A stretch of 64,000 nt of DNA from Candidatus Sphingomonas excrementigallinarum (GCA_019112965.1 DXIH01000011.1:1-64000); one strand, 5' to 3'. Positions 43,772-52,362 are shown, numbered from the stretch's first letter. Numbers and translations: made by a program. The notes: a model not told the origin generated them from the sequence alone.

Positions 43772-45328
43772 ATGACACCTGAGGCCGTATCGATCGAACC
43801 GGAGCCGCAGGCGGCCGGGCTCGCCGCCTGGGCGGGCTTCACCTTCATGTGCCTGGGCATGTTCATGGCGATCCTGGACGTGCAGATCGTCGCGACTTCG
43901 CTCCCCACGATCCAGGCGGCTTTGCGTATCCCGCCTGACCGGATGGTGTGGATCCAGACCGCCTATCTGACCGCCGAGATCGTCGCGATCCCGCTGACCG
44001 GCTATCTGACCGATGTGCTGGGCATGCGACGGCTGTTTGTCGGCGCGGTCAGCCTGTTCACGCTCGCCTCGATCGGGTGCGCGATGAGCGACGGTTTCGA
44101 CAGCCTGATCCTCTGGCGCGTCGTACAGGGTTTTTCCGGCGGCACGCTGATCCCCATCGTATTTTCCGCCGTCTTCCTCCTGTTTCCGGTTCGGCTGCAG
44201 GGGCTGGCGACGACGATCGCCGGGGTCGCCGCCGTGCTGGCGCCGACGGTCGGGCCGATCGTCGGCGGATGGGTGACGCAGTCCTTTTCATGGCACTGGC
44301 TGTTTCGCATCAACATCGTACCGGGCATCGTCGCCGCGCTTGGCGTCGCGTGGCTGTTGCGTGGGCAGGCGGCGGTCGAGCGATCCGGCGAGCGTCGGGC
44401 CATCGACATTCTGGCACTCATCCTCCTCGCCGCCGCGCTCGTCGCGCTTCAGATCGGCCTGAAGGACGCGCCGACGCGCGGCTGGGGCGATGCGCGGGTC
44501 GCGGGTCTGCTTGCGGTCTTCGTCGCGTGTGGCATCGGCTTTGTCGTTCGGACATGGCGGGCGGCGGTGCCCTTGGTCGAGCTGCACTGCTTTGCCGATC
44601 GCAACTTCGCGATCGGATGCCTGTTCAGCTTCGTGCTGGGGTTCGGCCTGTTCGGCTCGACCTATCTGATGCCCTTCTTCCTCGGGCTGGTGCGCGGCCA
44701 CGGTGCGTTGCGGATCGGCGAGATCATGCTGGTCACCGGCATCGCGCAGCTGGTGACCGCCCCCATCGCGGTGTGGGCCGAGCGGCGCGTCGATCCGCGT
44801 TGGCTGACCGCCTTCGGCTTCGGCCTGTTCGCCGTCGGCTTGCTGATGAGTATGGGCCAGACCGCGCAGACCGATTTCCATGAGATGATCCTGCCGCAGG
44901 TCGTGCGCGGGGCGGCGATCATGTTCTGCCTGTTACCGCCGACCCGCATGGCACTGGGCCGGTTGCCCCGGACGCTGGTCGCCGATGGCAGCGGGCTGTT
45001 CAATCTGATGCGCAACCTGGGCGGCGCGGTGGGCCTGGCGCTGGTCGACACGATCATCTTCAGCCGGGCCGCAACCGAAGGTCACCACATCGCCAGCCGA
45101 CTGCAGGCAGGCGACCTAGGCACCGCGTTGCGTATCGGTATTCCCAGGGACGCCTTCCTGGAACAGCGTGGCCAGCCGCTGGACGATTTCGCCGTCGAGA
45201 TGGTGCGGCCCTTGGTCGAGAAGGCGGCACTCGTGCCCGCTGTGAATGCGGCCTGGGCGATGTGTGGCGTACTGACCGCCATCATCGTGATCGCTGTGCT
45301 GTGGGTACGGCGCACCCCCGTGAAATGA
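43772..45328 (+). CDS. DHA2-family MFS transporter
   Basis: 518 residues with about 14 hydrophobic segments. The DHA2 helix-1 motif LGMFMAILDVQIVATSLPTIQ and the helix-5 motif C (APTVGPIVGGWV) are present. The ATG at 43772 follows a weak ribosome site; upstream in-frame codons are unlike a transporter. Facing the polyketide synthase across a short shared promoter region, it may export the PKS product or resist it, but it could also be an unrelated drug pump. Confidence 0.9.
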   Translation: MTPEAVSIEPEPQAAGLAAWAGFTFMCLGMFMAILDVQIVATSLPTIQAALRIPPDRMVWIQTAYLTAEIVAIPLTGYLTDVLGMRRLFVGAVSLFTLASIGCAMSDGFDSLILWRVVQGFSGGTLIPIVFSAVFLLFPVRLQGLATTIAGVAAVLAPTVGPIVGGWVTQSFSWHWLFRINIVPGIVAALGVAWLLRGQAAVERSGERRAIDILALILLAAALVALQIGLKDAPTRGWGDARVAGLLAVFVACGIGFVVRTWRAAVPLVELHCFADRNFAIGCLFSFVLGFGLFGSTYLMPFFLGLVRGHGALRIGEIMLVTGIAQLVTAPIAVWAERRVDPRWLTAFGFGLFAVGLLMSMGQTAQTDFHEMILPQVVRGAAIMFCLLPPTRMALGRLPRTLVADGSGLFNLMRNLGGAVGLALVDTIIFSRAATEGHHIASRLQAGDLGTALRIGIPRDAFLEQRGQPLDDFAVEMVRPLVEKAALVPAVNAAWAMCGVLTAIIVIAVLWVRRTPVK

Positions 45329-45433
45329 TGCCGGTACAGGCCTGCCGGTTTGCGGACCCCGGTTTCGTATCGGTGAACCAGCGGCAGTTCGAGAATGTGT
45401 GGGGCTTATAGCGAGATGACACCACGATGAATT

Positions 45434-45515
45434 ACCCGTCATTGCGAGCGCAGCGAAGCAATCCAGGGTTCCGCGCGCTGCCCTGGATTGCTTCGCTGCG
45501 CTCGCAATGATGGGT
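45434..45515. repeat. Intergenic palindromic repeat, family C
   Basis: Near-perfect palindrome with about 34-base arms: ATTGCGAGCGCAGCGAAGCA and following ATCCAGGG on the left, the inverse on the right, with a 12-base spacer. It follows the MFS gene end by about 105 bases. It could fold into a long hairpin and act as a transcript end, but has no T run. Confidence 0.92.
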
Positions 45516-45692
45516 CAACATCAGGTCATCCCAATCTAGGGGTATAAGCGCATCGCGGTGGTCAAGCGTTCTACCAGGGCCGCCCCGGAGGTTCAGACCG
45601 TGACCTGCACGATGCGTCGATCCGCAACGGAGCGTCGGCGAAAGATCAATCCCTTGCCCTCCAGAGCGTCAAGGACGCGCGTCATCGCGCCG

Positions 45693-46130
45693 TCATCGCT
45701 GCGCGGGCATTCCCAGCAGGGCAGCCTCATCGACCGAAACGCGCAGGCCGAACGCCAAGATATTGCCCGACCGCTGGACCGCGCGCGGCGTGGCGAAATT
45801 GTCCGGGCTTACGACATACTGGATGCTCGGGCTGATCCGCACGCCGCGAGAGGCCGCGATGCCTTAGTTGATTTTGAACACGCCCTCGTCTGGAAAGACC
45901 CTGTCGGTTCCACCGGCCAGAGCGCGCGACGCCTGGAGAAACGGACGCTGGCGATCGCCGAGCCGGAGTCGGCCGTGCGAGCCGGTCCAGATGGCCGCGC
46001 CGACGCTCATCCCGTGATGCTCCACGATGGTCAAAGCCCGGAGTGAACGAGCGGCCAAGGTCGAGGCGCGGGAAGAATGAAGCGGATGGAGTAAAAATAG
46101 GGTGCCAGATTTCTGCCCATTCGCTGGCAA
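45693..46130 (-). pseudogene. Decayed carbohydrate-selective porin (OprB-like) 3' end
   Basis: Reverse-strand remnant. One frame gives DRVFPDEGVFKIN, then an in-frame TAA (forward 45863-45865), then GIAASRGVRISPSIQYVVSPD, NFATPRAVQRSGNILAFGLR and VSVDEAALLGMPAQR to a stop at 45693. This is the C-terminal barrel of an OprB-type porin. Toward the 5' end (about 45900-46130) similarity continues but changes frame repeatedly and no start or signal peptide remains. Confidence 0.7.
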
Positions 46131-46440
46131 TCAAGGCGCGAACCATTGTGATGTTTCCTCAGGATATTCATTTCGCTCGGAAATCATCATCCTAGTCAAA
46201 CGATTGATGTCAAAGGGGCGATTGTATCCGCTTCTTCATCAATGCCAGGTGGATCCGAAATTATTCTAAAATGTAATTCTATCGAGATCTGTCGGCGGCT
46301 TTTAGAAGAAGAATAATCGAAAGCGGATGATCCCATCCATAAATGCTGCATTGCGATAAAGCTCAGACAAGAGGCATTATAAGGTATTGTATTGCTGAAA
46401 TATTCCTGATCGCATAGGGTGGCTCGGTCGAGGTCGGGCG
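46131..46440. other. AT-richer intergenic region upstream of the FixL-like gene
   Basis: About 300 bases, visibly lower in GC than the flanks, with no ORF that I can support. It should contain the promoter of the sensor/regulator pair. A compact TTGATGTCAA palindrome is at about 46204. The base composition suggests imported or degraded DNA. Confidence 0.55.
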
Positions 46441-47883
46441 ATGCAGCGATTTTGGGCATTGATTGATGATAGCGGAAGTGATGAGGTGTCCGCGCCCAGG
46501 TTCGACCTTGCTATATCGGCCAGTATTCTGGCCGTCGCAATAACATGGATATTGCGATCATGGCTTGATGTTGAGCTTCCTTTCCTGTTCTGCATCGGCG
46601 CGGTGATATTTGCTTCGCTCCAGGGCGGATTTGCTGCCGGAGCGATTGCGACGGCCTTTTCCATCTCGGGGACCGCATTGTTCGCCAGCAGCGGTGTGGC
46701 ACTGGTGACGGCGCGCAATGTCGGGATCGTGCTGCTCTTTTGCACGGGACTGGCCATCAGCGGTGAAATGACGCAGCGGTTGCGCCGTCGTGAGCGTCGG
46801 GCGGCGGCGCGGATGTTCCGGCGTGAACAGACGTTGCAGACGATGTTCGAAGACTCGCCGGCCGCCATGCTGGTCGCGGATTCGCGCGATACGATCGCAG
46901 CCGCGAACGAGGCTGCGGCGGCTCTTTTCGGTATGTCTTGCACCAATCTGATCGGATTGCGCCTCAGTGCGGTCCTGCCGCTCGGCACCGTTCGAGACGC
47001 GGGTGTTTGCTCGGTCGAGATGGGGCCGGGGCGAGCGCTCCATCTCAACGTCCTTGCGAAACCTCTGCCGATCAAGGGCCAGACGTATCGCATGATCTAT
47101 ATCCGCAACGAGACGGATGCGATGGTCGCGGCCGAAAATCTGTCCGTGACCCAGCGCGAATTATACCGGATGGCGCGGGCGACGACCTTGAACCAGTTCG
47201 GTTCCTCGATCGCGCACGAGCTGAATCAACCGATGGCCTTCGTCGCCAATTATGTCGGCGCGGCGCATGCGCTGATAACGCGCAATCCTCCCGATCTGGA
47301 TATCGCCCGCGGCGCGCTAGACGATGCGCTGAAGCAGGTCTTTCGAGCCTCGGCCGTGCTCAAGAAGTTGAAGGAATTCGTCGGACGGCGCGCCCCGACC
47401 CTGTCCTGGATCGATATGTCGTCGCTGCTGGTCGATATCGAGAAGCTGGGGCGAATGGCGGTCAGGGAGGCGGGGGCCGACTTGCATATCGTGTTCCCCG
47501 ACGAACCGACCGAGATACTGTGCGACGCGGTCCAGCTTCAGCAGGTCATGCTGAACCTGGTGGTCAACGCGGTCGATGCCGTGCGCGAACGATCCGACCG
47601 GCGGATCGTCGTCCGCACCTGGCGCAAGCCGTCGGAGGACAGGCTGATCGTTGCCGTCGAGGATAGCGGTTGCGGCCTGCCGGACGGCGACGGCCACCGA
47701 CTTTTTGCGCCCTTCCGATCGACCAAGCCGGAGGGCGTCGGCATCGGTCTGGCGATCTGTCGCGGGATCGTCGAGGCGCATGGCGGGCACATTTGGTGCG
47801 ATGCGATCACCGAATTGGGGGGCGCCCGTTTTCTTTTTACCGTTCCAAGCCGTTTGCAGGGGGAGACCGGCCATGCCGCATGA
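46441..47883 (+). CDS. FixL-like sensor histidine kinase with DUF4118-type membrane domain
   Basis: 480 residues. Four membrane segments at about 22-110 resemble the KdpD/DUF4118 module. A PAS domain follows (MFEDSPAAMLVADSRDTIAAANEAAAALFG), but it is short and lacks the FixL heme-ligand histidine context, so heme binding is unlikely. The H box SSIAHELNQPMAFVANYVGAA (His259) is of the FixL/DctB class, and the ATPase has LQQVMLNLVVNAVDAV and EGVGIGLAICRGIVEAHGG. It overlaps the FixJ-like gene by 11 bases, so the pair is coupled. The signal is unknown. Confidence 0.88.
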   Translation: MQRFWALIDDSGSDEVSAPRFDLAISASILAVAITWILRSWLDVELPFLFCIGAVIFASLQGGFAAGAIATAFSISGTALFASSGVALVTARNVGIVLLFCTGLAISGEMTQRLRRRERRAAARMFRREQTLQTMFEDSPAAMLVADSRDTIAAANEAAAALFGMSCTNLIGLRLSAVLPLGTVRDAGVCSVEMGPGRALHLNVLAKPLPIKGQTYRMIYIRNETDAMVAAENLSVTQRELYRMARATTLNQFGSSIAHELNQPMAFVANYVGAAHALITRNPPDLDIARGALDDALKQVFRASAVLKKLKEFVGRRAPTLSWIDMSSLLVDIEKLGRMAVREAGADLHIVFPDEPTEILCDAVQLQQVMLNLVVNAVDAVRERSDRRIVVRTWRKPSEDRLIVAVEDSGCGLPDGDGHRLFAPFRSTKPEGVGIGLAICRGIVEAHGGHIWCDAITELGGARFLFTVPSRLQGETGHAA

Positions 47884-48532
47884 CGCATCCGTCTACATCA
47901 TCGACGACGAGCCGGAAATGTGTCGCTCGCTCGCGTTGCTGTTGTCCACGGGCGGCGTTCCCGCGCGGACCTTCGGCAGTGCGGACCTGTTCCTGGACAT
48001 GATCGACGCGCTGCCCGTCGGCATCATCATCTGCGACGTCCTGATGCCGGGGACAAGCGGGATCGAGCTGGTGCGTCGCCTGCCGCAGATGGGGCGCAGC
48101 GATCCGGTCGTCGTCATTGCGGGCCATGCCGATGTGCCGCTGGCCGTGGAGGCCATGAAGGCGGGCGCGCTGGACTTCATAGAAAAGCCGTTCGAGGCAT
48201 GCACGATCATGAACGCGATCGAGAATGCCCGGCGTCTTGCCGACGAGCGCGCGGCGCCTCTGCAATGCGTGGAGATCTTGTCGCGCCGCGAACGCGAAGT
48301 CCTGGCGCTCATCACCGCCGGCTCGACCAGCAAGCAGGCGGCGCGAGAGCTGGGGATCAGCCCGCGCACCGTCGAGACCTATCGTACCAAGTTGATGGAA
48401 AAGACCGGCGCGACCAGTCTTGCCCAGCTGATCCGGCTGGGTCTGGAGGCCGACCACGCCGCGTCGGCGTCAGTCGCGCACATCGCTGGTGGCGAGCTTG
48501 ATGGTCAGGGTATAGACCAACCCGCCCGGTAG
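47873..48532 (+). CDS. FixJ-family response regulator
   Basis: 219 residues: receiver (IIDDEPEMCRSL, Asp55 in IICDVLMPGTSG, Lys in FIEKPFEA) and a LuxR-type HTH (LSRREREVLALITAGSTSKQ, AARELGISPRTVETYRTKLM). The ATG at 47873 has GGGGAGA 7 bases upstream and lies inside the end of the kinase gene. The stop at 48532 lies 63 bases inside the convergent kinase gene, an unusually long tail-to-tail overlap; the last ~20 residues (after the HTH) look unconserved. Confidence 0.9.
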   Translation: MPHDASVYIIDDEPEMCRSLALLLSTGGVPARTFGSADLFLDMIDALPVGIIICDVLMPGTSGIELVRRLPQMGRSDPVVVIAGHADVPLAVEAMKAGALDFIEKPFEACTIMNAIENARRLADERAAPLQCVEILSRREREVLALITAGSTSKQAARELGISPRTVETYRTKLMEKTGATSLAQLIRLGLEADHAASASVAHIAGGELDGQGIDQPAR

Positions 48533-49291
48533 GAAGCGCATCGCGGGCTCGCACCTTGCCTGTGCGCCGATCATGTCACGCAGCAGGCGGGTGCCGAAAC
48601 CGCTTCTGGCCTGCGGGGATACCGGCGGGCCGCCCAATTCCCGCCAGCTGAGATGCAAATCGGGTTCCGGGTCGTCCGGGTGACGAACCACCGTCCAGCG
48701 CAGATCGACCCGTCCACCGCCCAGGCCCAGGGCGCCGTGACGGATCGCATTGGCCGCCAGCTCGTGCGTCACCATCGCAAGCAGATGCGCCCAGCGCGCC
48801 GCGATCGCCACCGACGGCCCGGACTGGGTGATGCGCGGGCAAGTGGGATCGTCGAACCGCGCCAGTACCTGTCCGAACACGCTGGGCAGGGTGCAGAATT
48901 CCCCGGCGACATCGCATCCGATGCGGGCCACCGCATCCAGGCTGCGCAGGCGATCGATAAAGGCCGCGACCGCCGGATCGGCGGTGAGCGGTCCCAGCGA
49001 CTGATGCGCCAAGGCGATCGACAGCGACACCAGGTTGCGCGCGCGGTGCTGCGCCTCGGTCTGCATCAGCACGTCCAGCGCGTCGCGGGGCGGCGGCAGG
49101 ATGGACAGGGTCACCCGGCGGCCCATATCGGTGACGGCCGGTACGCGGATCGCCATCGAAAGCGCCTCGGCCGTCTGGCTTGCGCCTGGGGTGGTCAGGC
49201 TTGCGCCTGGCTCGTGCGGGACGATGCTCAGGCTGGGCGGCAGGTCCGCGCAGCGGATCGTGACATACATGATCGGTTCTTCCCCCGGCAT
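48470..49291 (-). CDS. HWE-type sensor histidine kinase
   Basis: 273 residues from an ATG with GGGAG 7 bases upstream (alternatives at 49270 and 49405). It lacks a sensor domain. The H box QTEAQHRARNLVSL (His82) and the N box THELAANAIRHGALGLGGG, with a tryptophan in LRWTVV, match the HWE/HisKA_2 kinase family common in alphaproteobacteria; the G box is SGFGTRLLRDM. Such soluble kinases often act in the general stress response. It is convergent with the FixJ-like gene and overlaps it by 63 bases. Confidence 0.82.
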   Translation of the reverse strand: MPGEEPIMYVTIRCADLPPSLSIVPHEPGASLTTPGASQTAEALSMAIRVPAVTDMGRRVTLSILPPPRDALDVLMQTEAQHRARNLVSLSIALAHQSLGPLTADPAVAAFIDRLRSLDAVARIGCDVAGEFCTLPSVFGQVLARFDDPTCPRITQSGPSVAIAARWAHLLAMVTHELAANAIRHGALGLGGGRVDLRWTVVRHPDDPEPDLHLSWRELGGPPVSPQARSGFGTRLLRDMIGAQARCEPAMRFLPGGLVYTLTIKLATSDVRD

Positions 49292-49908
49292 CTCCAGACT
49301 CCCCTGCGCTACGAGTTCGGCGATCCCCGGATCGCGCGCCCGACCCGTCCTTGCTGCGCCCGCAGGACGGGGCTGGCAATTCCGTAGGATTGCGGATGCT
49401 GGCACCTAGGCGTCCGTAATCGTGCGGAATTTTCGATCGCCGGTCGCCGATTTATGCCTTCGTTCAGGAGGTGCGGGATGTTCGACACGGACGACAAACC
49501 GGGCGGTGAGCGTCGAGACTGGCGGTTGATCCGGCGGACCCCGTCACCTCTGTCGGCGGCGCGCGGGCGAACGAATGGCCGCTGCCCCGCCTTCATCGGG
49601 CTTGGGACCATCGGGTCGCACACTCTGCCCCCCGTGGCGACGGGCTTTCCGGGCGGCGGCGCCCGGCACCCGGTCGCATCGACCGATCCGATCTCCCGGC
49701 GGTGTCCGTCGGTATCTGCGCGGTACCGACGGCACTGCGCCGCTTTCCCTCGGGAAGCGAGGCACGGACCCTCGCAGCTCCGGCGACATCGCCGCCGGTC
49801 CTGACGTCCGTCGCCATGGGGAAGGCCGCCCCCATGGTGCGACAAGGCCGCCCGGTGGGCGATCCGCCGGACGAACACCCATGATTATGGGCAACAGGAG
49901 AGCGTATC
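49292..49908. other. Long low-information gap upstream of the secreted gene pair
   Basis: 617 bases with open frames on both strands but no recognisable family. The only one with a good ribosome site (AGGAGGT) starts at 49478 and is listed separately. The rest probably contains the HWE-kinase promoter and a long leader of the secreted gene at 49909. Confidence 0.5.
49478..49804 (+). CDS. Doubtful ORF with a strong ribosome site
   Basis: 108 codons beginning MFDTDDKPGGERRDWRLIRR, with AGGAGGT 5 bases before the ATG. The first 20 residues look like protein; the remainder is Arg/Pro/Ser-rich in the way of a shadow frame, so the gene may be frameshifted after about base 49545 or may not be real. 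No family recognised. Confidence 0.3.
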   Translation: MFDTDDKPGGERRDWRLIRRTPSPLSAARGRTNGRCPAFIGLGTIGSHTLPPVATGFPGGGARHPVASTDPISRRCPSVSARYRRHCAAFPREARHGPSQLRRHRRRS

Positions 49909-50484
49909 ATGAAGAAAGTACTTTATGCCTCGATCTCGGTTCTGGCGCTGGGCCTGGCGATACCCGCCGCCGCGCAGACGTCCGGCACCATCAACGGCGG
50001 GGCCGGGATCGGCCTGGGCGCCGGGGGCTTCACCAACGGCGCGATCGACACGGGCAGCGTGAACGGCACCAACAGCCAGACGCTGAGCATCGACATGAAC
50101 CGCGAGCTTTCGGGCGGTTCGGGCAGCGGCTTCGGCGGCACGATGAACATCAGCAGCCTGCCGCTGGGTTCCAGCTATGCCGTGGTCGGCGGCGTCGGTT
50201 CGTCGGGTACCTCGATCCTCGCCAATGTCGATGCCTCGAACAACGGGTCGATCGTGTCGACCAGCTTCAACGCGGGTCTGTACGGCGGCATCACCGGCGG
50301 CTCGGCGGCGCTGAACATGCAGGTCATGAACTTCGGCCAGAGCAGCGCCGACTTCAAGCTGACCTCCTCGTTCGACTCGACCCACAACGACTCGTTCAAC
50401 GCCACTTCGACCGACTGGACGATGGCGGGCGCGGCGGGCGTCGGGGCCTTCACCTTCGGCTCGCTGGGCTGGGACGTCAACTAA
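49909..50484 (+). CDS. Gly/Ser/Asn-rich secreted protein
   Basis: 191 residues with a signal peptide (MKKVLYASISVLALGLAIPAAA) and a mature region very rich in Gly, Ser, Asn and Thr (for example GSVNGTNSQTLSIDMN, GGSGSGFGGTMNISSLP). It has no cysteine and ends in FGSLGWDVN. The ribosome site AGGAG is good. The composition resembles extracellular fibre or biofilm proteins, but there are no curli repeats and no family is recognised. A hairpin separates it from a second secreted gene, which would allow this first gene to be made in excess. Confidence 0.78.
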   Translation: MKKVLYASISVLALGLAIPAAAQTSGTINGGAGIGLGAGGFTNGAIDTGSVNGTNSQTLSIDMNRELSGGSGSGFGGTMNISSLPLGSSYAVVGGVGSSGTSILANVDASNNGSIVSTSFNAGLYGGITGGSAALNMQVMNFGQSSADFKLTSSFDSTHNDSFNATSTDWTMAGAAGVGAFTFGSLGWDVN

Positions 50485-50527
50485 AGCCCGGCGCCTCGCG
50501 GGGTGGCCTCCGTGCCACCCCGGCTTT
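50483..50527 (+). terminator. Attenuator-like hairpin between the two secreted genes
   Basis: Perfect 8-bp stem GGGGTGGC / GCCACCCC with a 6-base loop, extended by an outer pair AAAGCC / GGCTTT. Only three T follow, so termination would be partial; it overlaps the stop codon of the first gene. Confidence 0.55.
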
Positions 50528-50550
50528 GTTCGGATGCAAGGAGAGGAATG

Positions 50551-51210
50551 ATGAAACGTCTCGTCAGTGGTGTGGCTGCGGCGCTCGCGATCCTTCCGGC
50601 GGCGGTGGCAGCGCAGCAGATGGACTCGCAGGCCAATAGCACGGTCAATGTCATGGCGATCACGGGACCGCAAACCCAGGTGCCGCAGCAGCAGGAGGTG
50701 ACCTATGGCGGCCACACCTGGACGACGCCCAGTGCGCAGGGCAGCTATTTCGGCGGCGCCAACCCCTGCCTGGTCGGCACCGGCGGCGGTGCGGCGGGCG
50801 GGCCGATCGCCTTCAACATCAATGTCGGCCGCAATGACGAGGGGTGCCAACGCCGCTCCGACGCCGCCGCCTGGCACGCCATGGGCTTTGACAATGTGGC
50901 GATCGCCCGCATGTGTCAGGACGTGAAGAGCGCGGACGCCTTTTTCGCCGCGACCGGCCAGACATGCCCCGGTGCCATGGCCGATCGCTACAAGCTGGCG
51001 GACGGCTCTGCCGCCCCGATCGCGACCTTGGTGTCCAACAGTCGTGCGATCGCGGGCAACCCGAATGCCGGGCCAATCGACCTGGCCAACCCCGTCGTGC
51101 AGGCGGCCATTCGCATGGAGGCGCAAAAGATCGTCGCCGCGCAAATCCGAACCTCCGCCGCCGTCACCGGCGCGCCCGTCACCGCCCCGAAAACCGCGCC
51201 GACGCCATGA
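50551..51210 (+). CDS. Secreted protein with cysteines, partner of the upstream gene
   Basis: 219 residues with a signal peptide (MKRLVSGVAAALAILPAAVAA) and two sections: an N-terminal part with GGANPCLVGTGGGAAGGPIA, and a central part with two more cysteines (DEGCQRRSDAAAWHAMGF, MCQDVKSADAFFAATGQTC) ending in a Pro/Thr/Ala tail. GGAG is 7 bases before the ATG. It lies 66 bases after the Gly-rich gene and probably belongs to the same transcript. No family recognised; it may be a minor subunit or anchor of a surface structure, which is speculative. Confidence 0.76.
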   Translation: MKRLVSGVAAALAILPAAVAAQQMDSQANSTVNVMAITGPQTQVPQQQEVTYGGHTWTTPSAQGSYFGGANPCLVGTGGGAAGGPIAFNINVGRNDEGCQRRSDAAAWHAMGFDNVAIARMCQDVKSADAFFAATGQTCPGAMADRYKLADGSAAPIATLVSNSRAIAGNPNAGPIDLANPVVQAAIRMEAQKIVAAQIRTSAAVTGAPVTAPKTAPTP

Positions 51211-51223
51211 TCCCGTCGGGTGA

Positions 51224-51271
51224 GCCCGGCTGGCGACCAACAGGCGTAGCTCGGGATTGCGTCAGCCGGGC
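51224..51271. terminator. Hairpin between convergent genes
   Basis: Inverted repeat GCCCGGCTG / CAGCCGGGC (perfect 9 bp, 30-base loop with further pairing) in the 102-base gap between the second secreted gene and the channel gene. No T run, so a bidirectional Rho-assisted end is the most I can suggest. Confidence 0.4.
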
Positions 51272-51312
51272 CGATGGCGGACGCTGGAGCGAGCGTAGCG
51301 AGATGGCGCCGT

Positions 51313-52362
51313 TCAGGACAGGCGCTCGGCCGGAACGATCTCGACAAGGCGGTCGCCAGGTTCGAGCCGCCGGGCCGCGTCCTCCCAGAAGCCGATCGCG
51401 CCGCCCCCGCGATGGATCCGGACGCCCAGGCCGGTGGTGAGCGCCGACAGTGGCTTGCCGTATTCGGCTGGCGTGACGTCGCGTTCGTGCAGCGACACCC
51501 GTCCACCATGCGCGGCCAAATCCGCGATATAATCGGCCAGATGCTCGCCATAGGTCGAGCCGGCCAGTAGCAATCCGGCGAAGCTGGCCGGATTGATGAC
51601 CGTGGTTGCGCCCGCCTGACGGGCCAGCGGTTCATTGTCCTCCGACCGGATGATGACGCTGACCGGCACGCCGGGGGCCAGGCGGCGGGCGGTCAGGACG
51701 ATCAGGATGGAGGTGTCGTCGCGCCCGGCGGAGACGATGACTGCTCTGGCGCGCGCGATCTGCACCGCCTCCAGCGTCGTGTTGCGGCTACCGTCGCCTT
51801 GCATGACGTTGACGCCCAACTGTTCGGCCAGTTCGATCGCCGCGGCCCGTTCGTCGATCACGACGATGGTGGCGGGATCGGCTCCACGCCGCAGCATCTC
51901 GGCGACCGCCTCGCTGCCCGATGTTCCAAAGCCCGTGACGATCGTGTGATCGCTCAATCGCCGCTGGATCACCTTCATACGCCAACGGTCCCAGACGCGT
52001 CGCAGGAGAAAGTCATAGGCAGTTCCCAGGAAAATAAGCCAGACGAACAGGCGGATCGGCGTAACGACGAACGTGTCGAACAGCCTGGCCCCCTCTGTCA
52101 CGGGCACGATGTCACCATAGCCGACCGTCGTGATGGTAATCATCGTGAAGTAGAGCACGTCGGCGAAGCTGATATGGCCGTCGATATTGTCGCGCAGTCC
52201 GGCCCGGTCGAACCAGTGCCCCGCCAACGCGATGCCGATCAACGCGATGACGAGGCCGACGCGCCACAGCAGCGACAGCCAGACGGGCATGCCGAGCCGC
52301 CTCCGGAGCGAAGGCGTGGTGCCGGTTGCAGGCCGTAGTTTTTGCGAACCGCGCGCTGTCAT
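51313..52362 (-). CDS. Potassium channel with RCK (TrkA-N/TrkA-C) domain
   Basis: 349 residues. A cytoplasmic start is followed by a first membrane helix (LLWRVGLVIALIGIALAG), a pore loop with the potassium selectivity filter TTVGYGD (residues 78-84), and a second helix, the two-helix layout of MthK-type channels. The RCK domain opens with IVTGFGTSGSEAVAE (residues 141-155), has a nucleotide-binding Rossmann fold and ends with a TrkA-C-like part (PAEYGKPLSALTTGLGVRI). It should gate K+ flux by ligand binding. It stands alone on the reverse strand. Confidence 0.93.
   Translation of the reverse strand: MTARGSQKLRPATGTTPSLRRRLGMPVWLSLLWRVGLVIALIGIALAGHWFDRAGLRDNIDGHISFADVLYFTMITITTVGYGDIVPVTEGARLFDTFVVTPIRLFVWLIFLGTAYDFLLRRVWDRWRMKVIQRRLSDHTIVTGFGTSGSEAVAEMLRRGADPATIVVIDERAAAIELAEQLGVNVMQGDGSRNTTLEAVQIARARAVIVSAGRDDTSILIVLTARRLAPGVPVSVIIRSEDNEPLARQAGATTVINPASFAGLLLAGSTYGEHLADYIADLAAHGGRVSLHERDVTPAEYGKPLSALTTGLGVRIHRGGGAIGFWEDAARRLEPGDRLVEIVPAERLS

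Noticed and set aside
46200..46215. FNR/FixK-type box upstream of the FixL-like gene
   Set aside because: TTGATGTCAA lacks the 4-base spacer of TTGAT-N4-ATCAA.
46196..46459. 87-codon reverse ORF in the AT-rich gap
   Set aside because: No ribosome site or family; residue composition follows base composition.
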